A stretch of 64,000 nt of DNA from Microbacteriaceae bacterium VKM Ac-2855 (GTDB lineage Bacteria > Actinomycetota > Actinomycetes > Actinomycetales > Microbacteriaceae): positions 372,001-436,000 of the forward strand of contig JABMLG010000002.1 of assembly GCA_013204985.1 (NCBI GenBank), given 5' to 3'. The translations under genes were made by a program, and so were the position numbers. Shown here piece after piece: positions 19,641 through 29,435 of this stretch (positions are counted from its first letter, which is position 1; each line of letters begins with the position of its first letter). The notes under the pieces were generated by a model. It saw only the letters and a program-made list of their open reading frames with translations. It was not told where the DNA came from and did no database searches.

Positions 19641-20153
19641 ATGACCGCGCTCGTGAACGGTGCCGACCCCCGCGTCGGCGTCGTGATGGGTTCCGACTCG
19701 GACTGGTCGGTGATGCAGGATGCGTCCACCGCGCTGTCGCAGTTCGGCGTCGCGCACGAGGTTCAGGTGGTCTCGGCGCACCGCACCCCGCAGAAGATGA
19801 TCGACTACGGCCGGCAGGCGCGGGAGCGCGGAATCCGCGTCATCATCGCGGGAGCCGGTGGCGCGGCCCACCTTCCGGGCATGCTGGCGGCGGTCACCTC
19901 GCTGCCGGTGATCGGCGTGCCGGTGCCGCTCGCCCGCCTCGACGGACTCGACTCGCTGCTGTCGATCGTGCAGATGCCGGCCGGCGTGCCGGTCGCGACG
20001 GTCTCGATCGGCGGGGCGAAGAACGCAGGTCTGCTCGCCGTGAAGATCCTCTCGACGTCCGACGACGCGCTCGCTGCGCGACTCGACGAGTTCTCGCTCG
20101 ACCTCGAAGCACAGGTCGAAGCCAAGAACGCGGCCCTCATCAAGAGCCTATGA
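19641..20153 (+). CDS. purE: N5-carboxyaminoimidazole ribonucleotide mutase
   Basis: PurE rearranges N5-CAIR to CAIR, the step after PurK. The 170-residue length is standard. The class I signature is complete: [25 protein letters not shown] and [15 protein letters not shown], with [12 protein letters not shown] following. Its stop overlaps the ATG of the LCP gene (ATGA), so purine synthesis and a cell-wall gene share a transcript. The same adjacency occurs in many actinobacteria. Confidence 0.97.
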   Translation: MTALVNGADPRVGVVMGSDSDWSVMQDASTALSQFGVAHEVQVVSAHRTPQKMIDYGRQARERGIRVIIAGAGGAAHLPGMLAAVTSLPVIGVPVPLARLDGLDSLLSIVQMPAGVPVATVSIGGAKNAGLLAVKILSTSDDALAARLDEFSLDLEAQVEAKNAALIKSL

Positions 20154-21520
20154 CCGCGATCTCTCTGCCGCTTCGGCACCCCGACGTCCGCTCGTCCGAC
20201 TTCATGACCCGCCGCGGCTGGTGGCTGTTGGCGTCCAACTTCGTCGTTCCCGGCTCCGCTCAGGTCCTTGCCGGAAGTCGGCGCCTCGGACGCATCGGCC
20301 TGGTCGGTACGCTGGTGCTCTGGGCCGTACTCGCTGTCGCCGCGTTGCTGTACTTCCTCGCTCCGACGGCGATCTACACGATCGCGACGAACGATCTCGG
20401 CCTGCTCGCATTCCAGGTGCTGGCGATCGCGTACGCCCTGCTCTGGCTGGTCCTCACGCTCGACACGCTGCGCCTCATCCGAGTGGTCAAGGTGCGTCCG
20501 AAGATGCGTGCGGTGCTGGCCGTCGTCACGGTCGCTCTGTTGGCCGTGTCGGTCGGTACCGCCTCGTACGGGTCGTACCTGGCCGGCATCACCCGCGGCA
20601 CACTCTCCACGATCTTCGGCAGCAACCAGCCCACCGCTGCTCCGATCGACGGCCGGTACAACATCCTGCTGCTCGGCGGCGATGCCGGCGAGGACCGCGA
20701 GGGTCTGCGGCCGGACAGCATCTCCGTCGTCAGCATCGATGCGGAGACGGGCTCCGCAACGACGATCGCGATGACGCGCGAACTGCAGAACATCCCGTTC
20801 CCCGAGGACTCGCCGATGTACACGCTGTACCCCGATGGGTACACAGCGACCAACTGCAACGTCGACGTCTGCAAACTGAACTCGATCTACACCGAGGTGC
20901 AGGTCCACTCGCAGGATCTCTACCCCGATGCGGAGGCGGAGGGCAGCCTGCCCGGCGTCGAGGCGACGCGCGACGCGGTCGAAGGCATCCTCGATCTCAA
21001 GATCCAGTACTACGCGATGATCGACATGGACGGCTTCGCCGATCTGATCGACGCGCTCGGCGGTATCGACATCGACTACACCGGGACGGAGCCGCTGCCG
21101 TACGGTGGACGACTCGACGAGAACGGCGACCTGGTCGACGTGGTCAGCTGGCTGCAGCCAGGCAACCACCACCTCGACGGCCCGAACGCTCTCTGGTACG
21201 CCCGAGCCCGTTACGGTGCCGGCGGCAACGACGAAGGACGGATGGCGCGTCAGCACGAGGTCCAGCTCGCCCTGCTGAACCAGTTCGAGCCGGCGAACGT
21301 GCTGTCGAAGTTCCAGGGCATCGCCTCCTCGACGACGCAGGTGCTGAAGACCGACGTGCCGCAGTCGATGCTGGGCTACTTCGTGCAGCTGGGCCTGAAG
21401 ACCAAGAACCTGCCCGTTCAGTCGATCCAGATCGCACCGCCGGATGTGGATGTGGAGGATCCCGACTACGCCGCGATCCAGGCCGAGGTGCAGGCGACGC
21501 TCTACCCCGACGCCGGCTGA
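20150..21520 (+). CDS. LytR-CpsA-Psr (LCP) family cell-wall glycopolymer transferase
   Basis: LCP proteins move lipid-linked glycopolymers (teichoic acid, arabinogalactan, capsule) onto peptidoglycan outside the membrane. The 456-residue protein has three membrane segments in residues 20-145, more than the usual single one, then the LCP domain: [33 protein letters not shown] with the catalytic arginine, [18 protein letters not shown], and [20 protein letters not shown] with the second set of arginines. It follows purE with ATGA overlap and ends in a 19-base tail overlap with the convergent acyltransferase gene. Its position at the edge of the glycan locus fits attachment of that glycan to the wall. 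Confidence 0.9.
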   Translation: MTAISLPLRHPDVRSSDFMTRRGWWLLASNFVVPGSAQVLAGSRRLGRIGLVGTLVLWAVLAVAALLYFLAPTAIYTIATNDLGLLAFQVLAIAYALLWLVLTLDTLRLIRVVKVRPKMRAVLAVVTVALLAVSVGTASYGSYLAGITRGTLSTIFGSNQPTAAPIDGRYNILLLGGDAGEDREGLRPDSISVVSIDAETGSATTIAMTRELQNIPFPEDSPMYTLYPDGYTATNCNVDVCKLNSIYTEVQVHSQDLYPDAEAEGSLPGVEATRDAVEGILDLKIQYYAMIDMDGFADLIDALGGIDIDYTGTEPLPYGGRLDENGDLVDVVSWLQPGNHHLDGPNALWYARARYGAGGNDEGRMARQHEVQLALLNQFEPANVLSKFQGIASSTTQVLKTDVPQSMLGYFVQLGLKTKNLPVQSIQIAPPDVDVEDPDYAAIQAEVQATLYPDAG

Positions 21521-22596
21521 CGCGGTCCGTCGAGAGTCGTCGGTTCTGCGCGTCGACGATCGATGCGCCGGCCCAACGCGATCGCGGGGCGCTCGACGAA
21601 GCGGTGCGCGAGCGGGGCGATGGCCAGGGCGAGCACAACGGCTGCGACCCACGCGAAGGGTCCACCGATCGCCTGAGCCGCATCGAGCAGCAACGGATGC
21701 ACGAGGTAGAGCGCGTAGCTCACGGCGCCCAACCAGAGCAGCGCCCGCGGCACGTCGAGCCGTCGGAGGGCGAAGGCGACGGTGAACAGCGCGACACCGC
21801 CCACGTACGACGCGATCGCGGTGGCCGGCGGCCAGAGGCCGCTGTCGTCGACGCCGATCAGGATGCCGACCGGCACGAGAACGACGCCGGCCGTGATCAT
21901 CGCGATCGCCTCGCGTCGCCGCGCCGGATCGTCGAGCAGGAAGAAAGCCTGGCCCATCCCGACGACCACGAGGAAAAGCGTGAAGCTCGGCACGTTCACG
22001 CCCACCCGCTGGCCGAGAGCCCCGGCGAGGAAGATCCCGAGCCAGACCCAACCCATCCGATGGGCGACCGCGAGGCGGCCGAGGATCGCGAAGATCGCGA
22101 TCTGCACGTAGAACAGCAACTCGATGCAGAGGGTCCACGCCACCGAGATGATGCTGTCGGAGCCCACGTAGCTCTGCACCATCGCCGCGTTCGAGACGAT
22201 GCCCAGCACATCGAACGGTGCTGCGCCGAGACCGTCGCGCACGGCGGCGACGAGGATCGTCACCGCGAGAACCAGCCAATACAGCGGATACAGGCGGAAC
22301 GCGCGCCGGATGGCGAAACTGCGCACTCGGCGTCCGCGGATGCTCAGGGGGATCACGTAGCCGCTGACGAGGAAGAAGGCGACCACACCGACCCGGCCGA
22401 AGTCGATGACGGTGCGGGAGAACTGCTCGAACGCCGGGAGCGCCAGCGCGCTCGCGTGGTAGACCACGACGAGCAGCGCGGCCAGCCCGCGCACCGCCTC
22501 GAGGAACTCGATGCGGCCGCTGCGCGAGATCGACTCGACGGAGGCGGCCGACGACGGCAGCGTCGGCGCGGGGGAGCGGGGGCGGTCGGCGGACAC
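21502..22596 (-). CDS. Acyltransferase 3 family membrane protein (OafA-like)
   Basis: A 364-residue protein with about ten membrane helices. It opens with the hallmark RIEFLEAVRGLAALLVVVYH, whose final histidine is the conserved catalytic residue, followed by RVGVVAFFLVSGYVIPLS with the family phenylalanine/serine/glycine pattern. Such enzymes O-acetylate or otherwise acylate sugars, lipids or peptidoglycan across the membrane. It starts at GTG 22596 and lies six bases after the upstream glycosyltransferase on the same strand, so modification of a rhamnose-containing glycan is a reasonable guess. Confidence 0.88.
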   Translation of the reverse strand: MSADRPRSPAPTLPSSAASVESISRSGRIEFLEAVRGLAALLVVVYHASALALPAFEQFSRTVIDFGRVGVVAFFLVSGYVIPLSIRGRRVRSFAIRRAFRLYPLYWLVLAVTILVAAVRDGLGAAPFDVLGIVSNAAMVQSYVGSDSIISVAWTLCIELLFYVQIAIFAILGRLAVAHRMGWVWLGIFLAGALGQRVGVNVPSFTLFLVVVGMGQAFFLLDDPARRREAIAMITAGVVLVPVGILIGVDDSGLWPPATAIASYVGGVALFTVAFALRRLDVPRALLWLGAVSYALYLVHPLLLDAAQAIGGPFAWVAAVVLALAIAPLAHRFVERPAIALGRRIDRRRAEPTTLDGPRQPASG

Positions 22597-22602
22597 GTCG
22601 GC

Positions 22603-23739
22603 TCAGATGTCGGCGTGCAATTGCCAGACCCGCTCGGCGGAATCGCGCCAGCTGTAGGCCCGTGCGCGATCGCGGCCCGCGACGGCGAGCTTCGTGAGCA
22701 GTTCGGTGTCGCCGAGCACCGTGGCCATGGCGATCGCGAGGCGCTCCGGGTATCCCTTTGCATCCTTCCGCTCGACGACCACGCCGGCGCCGGCCGCGAC
22801 TTCGAGCAGCGCGGCGTCGTCGGAGTGCACGACGGGGGTGCCGAAATGCATCGCTTCCAAGACGGGCAGCCCGAAGCCCTCGGCGATACTCGGGTAGACG
22901 AAGAGGGTGGCCCGACTGAGCACCAGCGCGAGGTCGGTGTCGCTGAGGACGCCGAGCGCGCGCACCCGTGCTTCGTCGAGTCCCTGCTCCTCGGCGACCG
23001 AGGCGACATCGAGTTCGCCCCACCCGGTCGGGCCGACGATGAGCAGGGGGAGCGCGGGGGCCTCGGGCCGACCCATCGCGGTGATCAACGAGACCAAGCC
23101 CTTGCGTGGTTCGAGGGTACCGACGCTGAGAACGTATTCTGCGGGCAGCCCGAGAGCCTCGGCGCGCGCATCCGCATCGTCGGGCAGCGTGAGTCCCGAA
23201 CCGACGGCACCGCCGATCACGCGGATCCGGTCGCCGAAGTCGAGCACCTCGGCGAGCTGCTCGGCGACGGCGTGGGTCGGCACCACCACGGCGTCGGCGT
23301 ATTTGCGGGCCCGTTTGGCCATGGTGCGGTGCCACTTGGCGCCGTGGGGGGTGAGGGTTTCAGGGTGCGTCCACGGCACGGTGTCGTGGATCGTGACGGC
23401 GATCTGCTCGCCGTCGCGCGCCCGGTCGTGGCCGCGCAACGGGGCGAAAAGCGAGGGCGCGTGCACCATGCCGCCGCCGATCGGGATGCCGATACCGTAC
23501 TGCCACGCGCGAGAGAGTTCGCGGCGGCCCAGGGGTGCCTTGTACAGGCGGACGAGTCCGGGAAGGCGCTGCTGCAATTCATCCGCCTTCTCCTGCGGGT
23601 GGTTGGCGATGATGCCCTCCACCTCGCAGCCGGGAGGGGCGGTGGTGATGAGCTCTCGCGTCAGCTCTTCGGTGTAGCGGCCGATACCACCCGGAACACG
23701 GGCCAGCATCTGGTCGGTGATCACGCGCAGGGTGGTCAC
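22603..23739 (-). CDS. GT4-family glycosyltransferase
   Basis: A 378-residue glycosyltransferase of the GT-B fold. Visible are the N-terminal acceptor loop VPGGIGRYTEEL (about residues 15-26), VGTLEPRKGLVSLITAM at the start of the nucleotide-sugar domain, and the C-terminal EGFGLPVLEAMHFGTPVVHS with the EX7E glutamates that bind the donor. GTG 23739 overlaps the stop of the rmlD gene (GTGA). Donor unknown; mannose or rhamnose nucleotide sugars would suit the context. Confidence 0.88.
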   Translation of the reverse strand: MTTLRVITDQMLARVPGGIGRYTEELTRELITTAPPGCEVEGIIANHPQEKADELQQRLPGLVRLYKAPLGRRELSRAWQYGIGIPIGGGMVHAPSLFAPLRGHDRARDGEQIAVTIHDTVPWTHPETLTPHGAKWHRTMAKRARKYADAVVVPTHAVAEQLAEVLDFGDRIRVIGGAVGSGLTLPDDADARAEALGLPAEYVLSVGTLEPRKGLVSLITAMGRPEAPALPLLIVGPTGWGELDVASVAEEQGLDEARVRALGVLSDTDLALVLSRATLFVYPSIAEGFGLPVLEAMHFGTPVVHSDDAALLEVAAGAGVVVERKDAKGYPERLAIAMATVLGDTELLTKLAVAGRDRARAYSWRDSAERVWQLHADI

Positions 23740-24590
23740 GGCGTCACCGCGGCGAGATCGGCGGTGGCGAGGGCCTCGCGCCAGTCGCGCATCGGGGCGA
23801 GACCCGCCGCGGCCCACGCGTCGTGGCCGAGAACGGAGTACGCGGGGCGGGGAGCCGGGCGCACGAATGCGGTGCTGTCCGTCGGCTGGATCCGCTCGGG
23901 ATCCAGGCCCACCTTCTCGAACACGGCCCGGGCGAAGCCGAACCAGGTCGTCTCGCCCGAGTTGGTGCCGTGATAGACCCCGGCAGGCGCGTCCGCATCG
24001 AGCAGCGCGACGATGCGTTCGGCGAGGTCGACGGTCGAGGTGGGTTGGCCGCGCTGGTCGTCGACCACGGTCAGGGTCGGGTTGTTGCCGGCGAGGCGCA
24101 CCATCGTCTTGGCGAAGTTGCCGCCGTGCTGCCCGTAGATCCAGGCGGTGCGCAGCACGTAGCCGCGCTCCGGGTTCGCGGCCAGCACCATCCGTTCGCC
24201 CTCGGCCTTGGTGCGGCCGTAGGCGGAGATCGGCTCGCGCGGCGCGTTCTCGGCGTACGGGCTGGTGGCGGAGCCGTCGAAGACGTAGTCGGTCGAGATC
24301 TGCACGAGCGAGGCCCCGATCTCGGCGGTCGCGATCGCGAGGTTCTGAGCGCCGAGGGCGTTGATCGCGAAGGCCGCGTCCTCGTCCGCCTCGGCCGCGT
24401 CGACGGCCGTGTAGGCGGCGCAATTGATCACGTGACTCGCGCCCGCGATGCCGGCGCGCACCGCGTCGAGATCGGTGATGTCGAGGGCGGCGCGGGACAG
24501 GGCGCGCACGTCGCGGTCGGCGAGGACGGTCTGCACATCGGAGCCGAGCATCCCGCTCGCTCCGGTGATGAAATAGGTCACGGAATCCAT
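23736..24590 (-). CDS. rmlD: dTDP-4-dehydrorhamnose reductase
   Basis: RmlD makes dTDP-L-rhamnose, using NAD(P)H, in the last step of the pathway. The 284-residue protein has the Rossmann motif TGASGMLGSD near residue 9, NCAAYTAVDAAE, STDYVFDG, the catalytic YGRTK and RTAWIYGQHGGNF, all typical of RfbD/RmlD. No rmlA, rmlB or rmlC is in this window, so the earlier steps must be encoded elsewhere. It is upstream of and coupled to a glycosyltransferase. The neighbouring 24809 gene is a probable rhamnosyltransferase. Confidence 0.92.
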   Translation of the reverse strand: MDSVTYFITGASGMLGSDVQTVLADRDVRALSRAALDITDLDAVRAGIAGASHVINCAAYTAVDAAEADEDAAFAINALGAQNLAIATAEIGASLVQISTDYVFDGSATSPYAENAPREPISAYGRTKAEGERMVLAANPERGYVLRTAWIYGQHGGNFAKTMVRLAGNNPTLTVVDDQRGQPTSTVDLAERIVALLDADAPAGVYHGTNSGETTWFGFARAVFEKVGLDPERIQPTDSTAFVRPAPRPAYSVLGHDAWAAAGLAPMRDWREALATADLAAVTP

Positions 24591-24660
24591 TCTGTCGCAG
24601 GTGGGCTGCGCGCGTCGGCGCTGCCGGCGGGTGGGATCGACCGCACAACCCGTCGAGCGC

Positions 24661-24732
24661 GACGCAACCTCGGCTGAGAGCGGTCCTCGTCGCTCATCCG
24701 GGCTGACGACGACTCTCAGCCGAGGTTGCGTC
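24661..24732. repeat. Dispersed 72-base palindromic element, copy 1
   Basis: Perfect 20-bp arms GACGCAACCTCGGCTGAGAG (24661-24680) and CTCTCAGCCGAGGTTGCGTC (24713-24732) flank a 32-base centre. A second copy at 50618-50693 conserves the arms and much of the centre (CTCG, ATC, GGGCTGACG at matching places), so this is a repeat family, not two chance hairpins. It sits in the gap between the rmlD and wbbL-like genes. The rest of that gap (24591-24808) shows no gene. Confidence 0.92.
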
Positions 24733-24808
24733 GGGTGGTGCGCCTGTCGGGGGATCTGCGAGAGGCTCGATCACCGGGCGCGAGGCCGGTCGAGCCCATC
24801 GAGCGGGC

Positions 24809-25657
24809 TCAGTCGCGGTGTCGGAGCCGCATCAGGACGAGCCTGGCCGACAGCCCCGTCTTGAACGCCGCGCGCAACGGCCACTGGTACCAGGCCGGGT
24901 AGCGCTGCGACATGTAGGTGTACGCGCTCTGGTGGTGCACCTTGCGCATCCGTGCCGAGGCGAGTCGGGTGGAGTGGCCACCGAGGTGCGAGACGACGGC
25001 GTCGGCGACGTAGAGGTTGAGGTAGCCCGCCTTGCCCAGCGCATCACCGAGTTGCACGTCCTCGAAGTACATGAAGAAGCGCTTATCGAAGCCGCCCACG
25101 GCCTCGAAAGCGGTGCGGCGCACCATCACGCAGGCGCCCGAGAGCCAGCCCGCCGGCATGGTGCCGTGCTCGAGTTTCGCCACGTCATCGGAGCGGCGGT
25201 ACGCCTGCGACCACGGATTTCCGGGCCAGACGTGCGCGAAAACGGCGTGGCCGACACCCGTGCCCACCGAGGGCAGCGCGCGCGCGGAGGGATAGATGGT
25301 GCCGTCGGTGTCGAGGATGCGCGGCCCGACCGAGCCGATCCGCTCCTCCGCCATCGCCGCGGCGTAGAGCGTGTCGATGGAGCCGGGCAGGAACACCGTG
25401 TCGGGGTTCGTGACCAGGATCCATTCGATCTCGGGCCCGAGCCGATCGACGCCGTAGTTCACCGCTCCGCCGTAGCCGAGGTTCGCGCCGGTCTCGTGCA
25501 GGAGAACGCCCTCGGCGCGGTTCACCACCGTGCGGATCGAATCGTCGTCGGTGTCGTTGTCGACGACGACGACCGTCACATCGCTCTCGCTCGCGTACGG
25601 GATCGACTCGAGGCAGGCACGGAGCACCTCACCCGAGTGGTAGGTGACGATGACCAC
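24809..25657 (-). CDS. wbbL: WbbL-like GT2 rhamnosyltransferase
   Basis: A 282-residue GT2 enzyme. IVTYHSGEVLRACLESIPYA, the DxD-like VTNPDTVFLPGS, GWLSGACVMVRRTAF, FMYFEDVQLGDALGKAGY and a late HHQSAYTYM follow the order I recall for mycobacterial WbbL, which adds L-rhamnose to GlcNAc-PP-polyprenol to make the linker between peptidoglycan and the wall polymer. Proximity to rmlD supports this. The first usable start is GTG 25657, which leaves no residues before the first beta strand. Upstream the frame is open to about 25746 without ATG/GTG/TTG, so a rare start codon is possible. Confidence 0.82.
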   Translation of the reverse strand: MVIVTYHSGEVLRACLESIPYASESDVTVVVVDNDTDDDSIRTVVNRAEGVLLHETGANLGYGGAVNYGVDRLGPEIEWILVTNPDTVFLPGSIDTLYAAAMAEERIGSVGPRILDTDGTIYPSARALPSVGTGVGHAVFAHVWPGNPWSQAYRRSDDVAKLEHGTMPAGWLSGACVMVRRTAFEAVGGFDKRFFMYFEDVQLGDALGKAGYLNLYVADAVVSHLGGHSTRLASARMRKVHHQSAYTYMSQRYPAWYQWPLRAAFKTGLSARLVLMRLRHRD

Positions 25658-25791
25658 GGCTATGGGCAGCGTCGAGCGAGCGATGGGAGCCTCCAGGATG
25701 CGGTGCGCGGCGCGGAATCCGTCCGTCGCAAGAACCTGTCGAGGCTAGCATGTCGCCTCGCCGAGGGATCCGAAGGCGACGGCTCAGCACC

Positions 25792-26322
25792 TCAGCGGCT
25801 CAGGGGTGCGACGGCCGAGGCCGCAACGGTCCCGTCGACGTCGGCCTCGGCCGCGACGGCGGTCTGGCGGAAGACGACGAACTTGTACATGCAGAAGTTC
25901 CAGATGAGGCCGACCAGGACGGCGACGGCCTTGGCGATGTTGATCGCGAGGAAGTGGTTCTCGCCGGTGGTGCCGAGGAAGAGCAGGGAGTTGCCGTAGG
26001 TGGTGTCGAAGAAGACCTCGAAGCCCCAGATGATCAGGCTCTGCAGGATGAGCGAACTGAAGCCGGTGACGAGGAAGAACTGTGCGAACTTCTTGAGCGA
26101 GATTCGCGAGGGGTAGCGGAAGACGAAGTAGTGGTTGAGGGCGTAGGAGACTGTGATACCGACCGTCACCGATACGCCGTTGGCGAGCAGCACCGGGAGT
26201 CCGCCCGCGAGAGCCATCACGTTCAGCAGCAGGAAATCGAGCGCCGTGTTCAGGCTGCCTGCGATCAAGAACCGCACCTTCTGCATCGACAGCAGCGTCC
26301 GTGGGGACAGGTAATTCTTCAC
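25792..26322 (-). CDS. GtrA-family membrane protein, copy 1
   Basis: A 176-residue protein with four membrane helices and the GtrA pattern: KVRFLIAGSLNTALDFLLLN at the N-terminus, VSYALNHYFVFRYPSRISLK in the middle, and LVGLIWNFCMYKFVVFR at the end. GtrA proteins are proposed to flip polyprenyl-phosphate-linked sugars made by a GtrB-type GT2 enzyme. GTG 26322 is preceded by AGAGGA at good spacing; ATG 26343 is the alternative. The GT2 partner is divergent at 26707, and a large membrane protein follows at 27470. This trio is repeated at 29436-32459. Confidence 0.88.
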   Translation of the reverse strand: MKNYLSPRTLLSMQKVRFLIAGSLNTALDFLLLNVMALAGGLPVLLANGVSVTVGITVSYALNHYFVFRYPSRISLKKFAQFFLVTGFSSLILQSLIIWGFEVFFDTTYGNSLLFLGTTGENHFLAINIAKAVAVLVGLIWNFCMYKFVVFRQTAVAAEADVDGTVAASAVAPLSR

Positions 26323-26706
26323 GGGCGGTTCCTCTACGTTCATCGACCGCCGGGCGGCGGGTGGGGCCAGCGGTCGAACACCATGACGTTGCCGCGCACC
26401 AGGGTGCTCCGACCCTGGCCGCGCCGAGCCTACCCCGCGCGCCGGAACGCGACCGGGGTGGTTGACCGCGCGGCGCCTGAGAATACTCGTTGAGGTCTGG
26501 AAGATCGCCAGGAGGAGTCGCATCGGGTTAGTCGCCTGCGAGCAAAGCGACCGCGCGGCGTCCGTCAGGTGAACGTCGCGCAACCCCCTCCGGAAGTGTC
26601 GCGTTCTGAGCGTCGTCCGCGGGCGCAGCGGCGGTCGCCGAATAGAATCGCAGCGGCTTCGCTTCTGGACGACTGCCGTCGCCCGACCCATCGAAACGGC
26701 TCGAAC
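26323..26706. other. 384-base divergent gap between gtrA-like copy 1 and its GT2 gene
   Basis: The gap must hold both promoters. On the plus strand TAGAAT (26643-26648) is a fair -10 hexamer about 60 bases before the GT2 start, but no good -35 stands upstream. The 12-mer GACCGCGCGGCG occurs twice (26464-26475 and 26549-26560), 85 bases apart, a possible operator repeat. No convincing gene. Confidence 0.4.
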
Positions 26707-27450
26707 ATGCTCTCTCTGACGATCGTCATCCCGACCTACAACGAGGTGGCCAACATCGACACGGTCCTCCGTCGTATCGCCGAGGTCGCCGCGCGGGAGT
26801 CCGACGTGGTTCTGACCGTCGCCGTGGTCGACGATTCGTCGCCGGACGGCACTGCGGACGCGGCGCGCCGCGTTGCCGCGGAGATCGCGACGGGGCGTTT
26901 CGTGGTCCGTGTTCTGCAAAGGGCTGAGAAGAACGGTCTCGGCGCCGCGTACATCTGGGCCTTCGGCCTGCTGCTCGGCGAAGAGGAGGCGCCCGACTAC
27001 ATCCTGCAGATGGACGCCGATCTCTCGCACGACCCGCGGTACATTGCCGACTTCTTGGCCGCGGTGCGCTCAGGAGCCGAGCTGGTCGTGGCCTCGCGAT
27101 ACATCCCCGGTGGCGGCACGCCCGACTGGTCGTTCGACCGCAAGATGCTCAGCCGCGGCGGCAACCTCTACACCCGGATGCTGCTGGGCCGACGGCTGAC
27201 CGATTGGACAGGCGGCTTCAACCTGTTCAGTGCAGCGCTGCTGCGCCGCATCCGCTTCGAGACGATCGACTCGACCGGGTACGGGTTCCAGATCGCGTTG
27301 AAGCACCGCGCGGTACGCGCTACCGACCGTGCTGTCGAGATTCCCATCGTCTTCCTCGATCGAACTCTGGGCACCTCGAAGATCCCCGGCAACACCTTGC
27401 GACGAAACCTTTTCCTGGTATTCGGTTTGAGATTCGGTCGCAACGGCTGA
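26707..27450 (+). CDS. GT2 polyprenol-phosphate glycosyltransferase (DPM1/GtrB-like), copy 1
   Basis: This 247-residue cytoplasmic enzyme probably transfers a sugar from a nucleotide donor to polyprenyl phosphate. Key motifs: IVIPTYNEVANI at the N-terminus, VVDDSSPDGTAD with D42/D43, LQMDADLSHDP with D103/D105 binding the metal and donor, SRYIPGGGTPDW, and FLDRTLGTSKIPGN near the end. These are the soluble DPM1-type signatures. No C-terminal membrane helices are present, unlike phage GtrB, so the lipid product would pass to the separate GtrA protein encoded divergently. The paralogue at 30020 shares nearly all motifs. Confidence 0.88.
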   Translation: MLSLTIVIPTYNEVANIDTVLRRIAEVAARESDVVLTVAVVDDSSPDGTADAARRVAAEIATGRFVVRVLQRAEKNGLGAAYIWAFGLLLGEEEAPDYILQMDADLSHDPRYIADFLAAVRSGAELVVASRYIPGGGTPDWSFDRKMLSRGGNLYTRMLLGRRLTDWTGGFNLFSAALLRRIRFETIDSTGYGFQIALKHRAVRATDRAVEIPIVFLDRTLGTSKIPGNTLRRNLFLVFGLRFGRNG

Positions 27451-27469
27451 GGAGCTACCCCGCGTCGAC

Positions 27470-29356
27470 TCAGCCCGCGTCGACCTTGAAGAAGAGGTAC
27501 CGATGGGCGGGGTCCCGTGACTCGACGACGGGAGTGGTCGAGTCCGAAACGCTGTCCACGAGTGGCGCCCAGACGGTAGCGTCCCCGTCGTAGGCGAACT
27601 GGTCGACCAGGATGCCGCACGCTTCGGAGGCTCGGACCGCCTGAGCGAAGGCGTCCGGAGTTTCGATGAAACTCGTTTCTGACGCTTTCCAGAAATCGGC
27701 GGAGTAGGTGCCGCTCACCGCGCCGTACGACCATCGCAGGGTGTTCGTGTCGGAGAAGATGTAGGGGAGGGCTTCGTCGTAGTCCCCCATCGATTTGATC
27801 GCCCCCGACTCGGGGAAGCCTTTGAACGGCAATTGCACGATGCCGCAGCCGGGATCGAACGATTGGTTCGCCTCGGCTACGGCGGCGCGCAACGGGGCGT
27901 CGTCGGAGGGTTGCAACGCGGCGGCCGCCGACGCGCCGGAGATTTGGTCGACGAAGGCGATAGTGCAGACCGCGAACGCCGCCGCAACCGAGGCGCTCCG
28001 CCGATGCGGCAGGGTGTCGATCAGGACCGCGAGAAACATCAGCGCGAGGGTGGAGAGAATAACGCTGAAGCGCACCCAGGAGCGGATCTCGGGTGAGATG
28101 AGAGCGGCGAAAATGAAGCCCAGGCCCCCAACGAGGAAGAACATCAACGACCAGAGGAACGCGACGGAGATCAGTGTCGCGCGCCCATCGACCAGAAAGC
28201 GGCCCATTGCCGTAGTGGGCTGTTGTCTCGTGGCGAAGACTCGGGCCAGCAGGAAGATCAGTATCAACAGCATCGCGATGGACGCCAGCAGTGGTGTGCC
28301 GGTCGGTTCGGCCGTCGGCGAGATGATCGTGGTCTTCTGATACTCCCTTGCGAGATCCGCCAGCGGCGCCACTCCGGTGCCGGGCCACGGCAGCAACAGG
28401 CTGGTGAGCTTGCCGGCGTGCTGCTCGGAGGCGGTCGCGAGCCGTTCTGAGAAGTATTTCTCGTATCGATCGTCGAAGTTCAGGCTCAGCGCCGCCAGCT
28501 GGACGCCGATGAAGCCTACGAGGGTGGCCAGCGTCGCGGCAGGCAGAAGCAACTCGCGCAAGCCACGTCGCTCGATCAACAGTGCGATCGCTCGGAAGAG
28601 GAGCACGCCGCCGAGGACGATGCAGGCGAAAACGAAGTAGTAGGAGTTGGTGAGGGAGAGCAAAAACGTCATCGTCACGATCGGGAGGATCCGGCGCGCT
28701 CGACGCGCAGCAGCACTCCTCCCGCGTGCGACCCAGCCGGCCAGCGGGTCGACCGGTGCCCCTGCAGACATCAGGATCAGGATGCCCAACAGGGCGACGC
28801 CCCAATAGTTCGCCACGAACGCGTGCCCGAGCGCGACGCGTTCGAAGTGGTAGGGCATCAAGGAGAAGACCAGAGCGAACACGATGCGCAGGCTCATCCG
28901 CACCCGAAGTGCCCGGAAGAGCGCGTAACCTGCGAATCCAGTGAAGAAGAAGCCGAGCACCTGATACACGTTGAGCATGACGACCGGATCGCTCACGAAC
29001 AACGCCTCTACCGAGAGCATTGCGGCTGATGCGAAGTCGAACATCGGCGCGAAGAACATGTTCTGGTTGGTCGGGAAGCCGAGCGCCGAGTTGGGCGAGA
29101 AGAGCGACCCGTCGCGAGCGCTCGCCGCGACGAGATAATGCAACGCCATGTCTCCGGTGGCGCCGGAGGTCCATCGCTGCGTCAGGTCGGTCGGCGAGAT
29201 CCTGAGTGAAAGCACTCCGGCGACCATCGAAAGGAGACCGACGGCGGCAGCGATCCCGATCTCGCGCAGCGCCTCGAATTTTCGCGGACCGATCGTGGAT
29301 CCAGACCGCAGCACATCGTTGGTGGGCGTATCGACGGGCGAAGTGGTTGCAGCCAT
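27470..29356 (-). CDS. Large polytopic membrane protein, probable GT-C type glycosyltransferase, trio 1
   Basis: About 628 residues. Some twelve or thirteen membrane helices (from residue 30 to about 485) are followed by a soluble C-terminal domain of about 130 residues. The first outer loop carries an acidic residue in SGATGDMALHY, as GT-C enzymes do, and the second region contains LMPYHFERVALGHA. I do not recognise a named family. Position between two gtrA/GT2 pairs suggests the third component, which moves the sugar from polyprenyl phosphate onto a glycan outside the membrane; this is inference. ATG 29356 (MAATTSPVDTP) is preferred over a GTG 39 bases upstream. Confidence 0.7.
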   Translation of the reverse strand: MAATTSPVDTPTNDVLRSGSTIGPRKFEALREIGIAAAVGLLSMVAGVLSLRISPTDLTQRWTSGATGDMALHYLVAASARDGSLFSPNSALGFPTNQNMFFAPMFDFASAAMLSVEALFVSDPVVMLNVYQVLGFFFTGFAGYALFRALRVRMSLRIVFALVFSLMPYHFERVALGHAFVANYWGVALLGILILMSAGAPVDPLAGWVARGRSAAARRARRILPIVTMTFLLSLTNSYYFVFACIVLGGVLLFRAIALLIERRGLRELLLPAATLATLVGFIGVQLAALSLNFDDRYEKYFSERLATASEQHAGKLTSLLLPWPGTGVAPLADLAREYQKTTIISPTAEPTGTPLLASIAMLLILIFLLARVFATRQQPTTAMGRFLVDGRATLISVAFLWSLMFFLVGGLGFIFAALISPEIRSWVRFSVILSTLALMFLAVLIDTLPHRRSASVAAAFAVCTIAFVDQISGASAAAALQPSDDAPLRAAVAEANQSFDPGCGIVQLPFKGFPESGAIKSMGDYDEALPYIFSDTNTLRWSYGAVSGTYSADFWKASETSFIETPDAFAQAVRASEACGILVDQFAYDGDATVWAPLVDSVSDSTTPVVESRDPAHRYLFFKVDAG

Positions 29357-29435
29357 GTTTTCGGGGCTTTCGTCGTGGGTGCCGCCGCGCGGCACGGGCG
29401 AGGCGGGAGCTGGCCGGTAGATCAGGCGAGCGCGG

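Noticed and set aside
20221-23973. A 1250-codon plus-strand frame across the LCP, acyltransferase and glycosyltransferase genes
   Set aside because: It runs through genes on both strands with motif-rich translations in other frames; its own translation is low-complexity.
24661-24732. Palindromic element considered as an insertion-sequence end
   Set aside because: No transposase gene or target-site duplication is nearby and the whole element is only 72 bases long.
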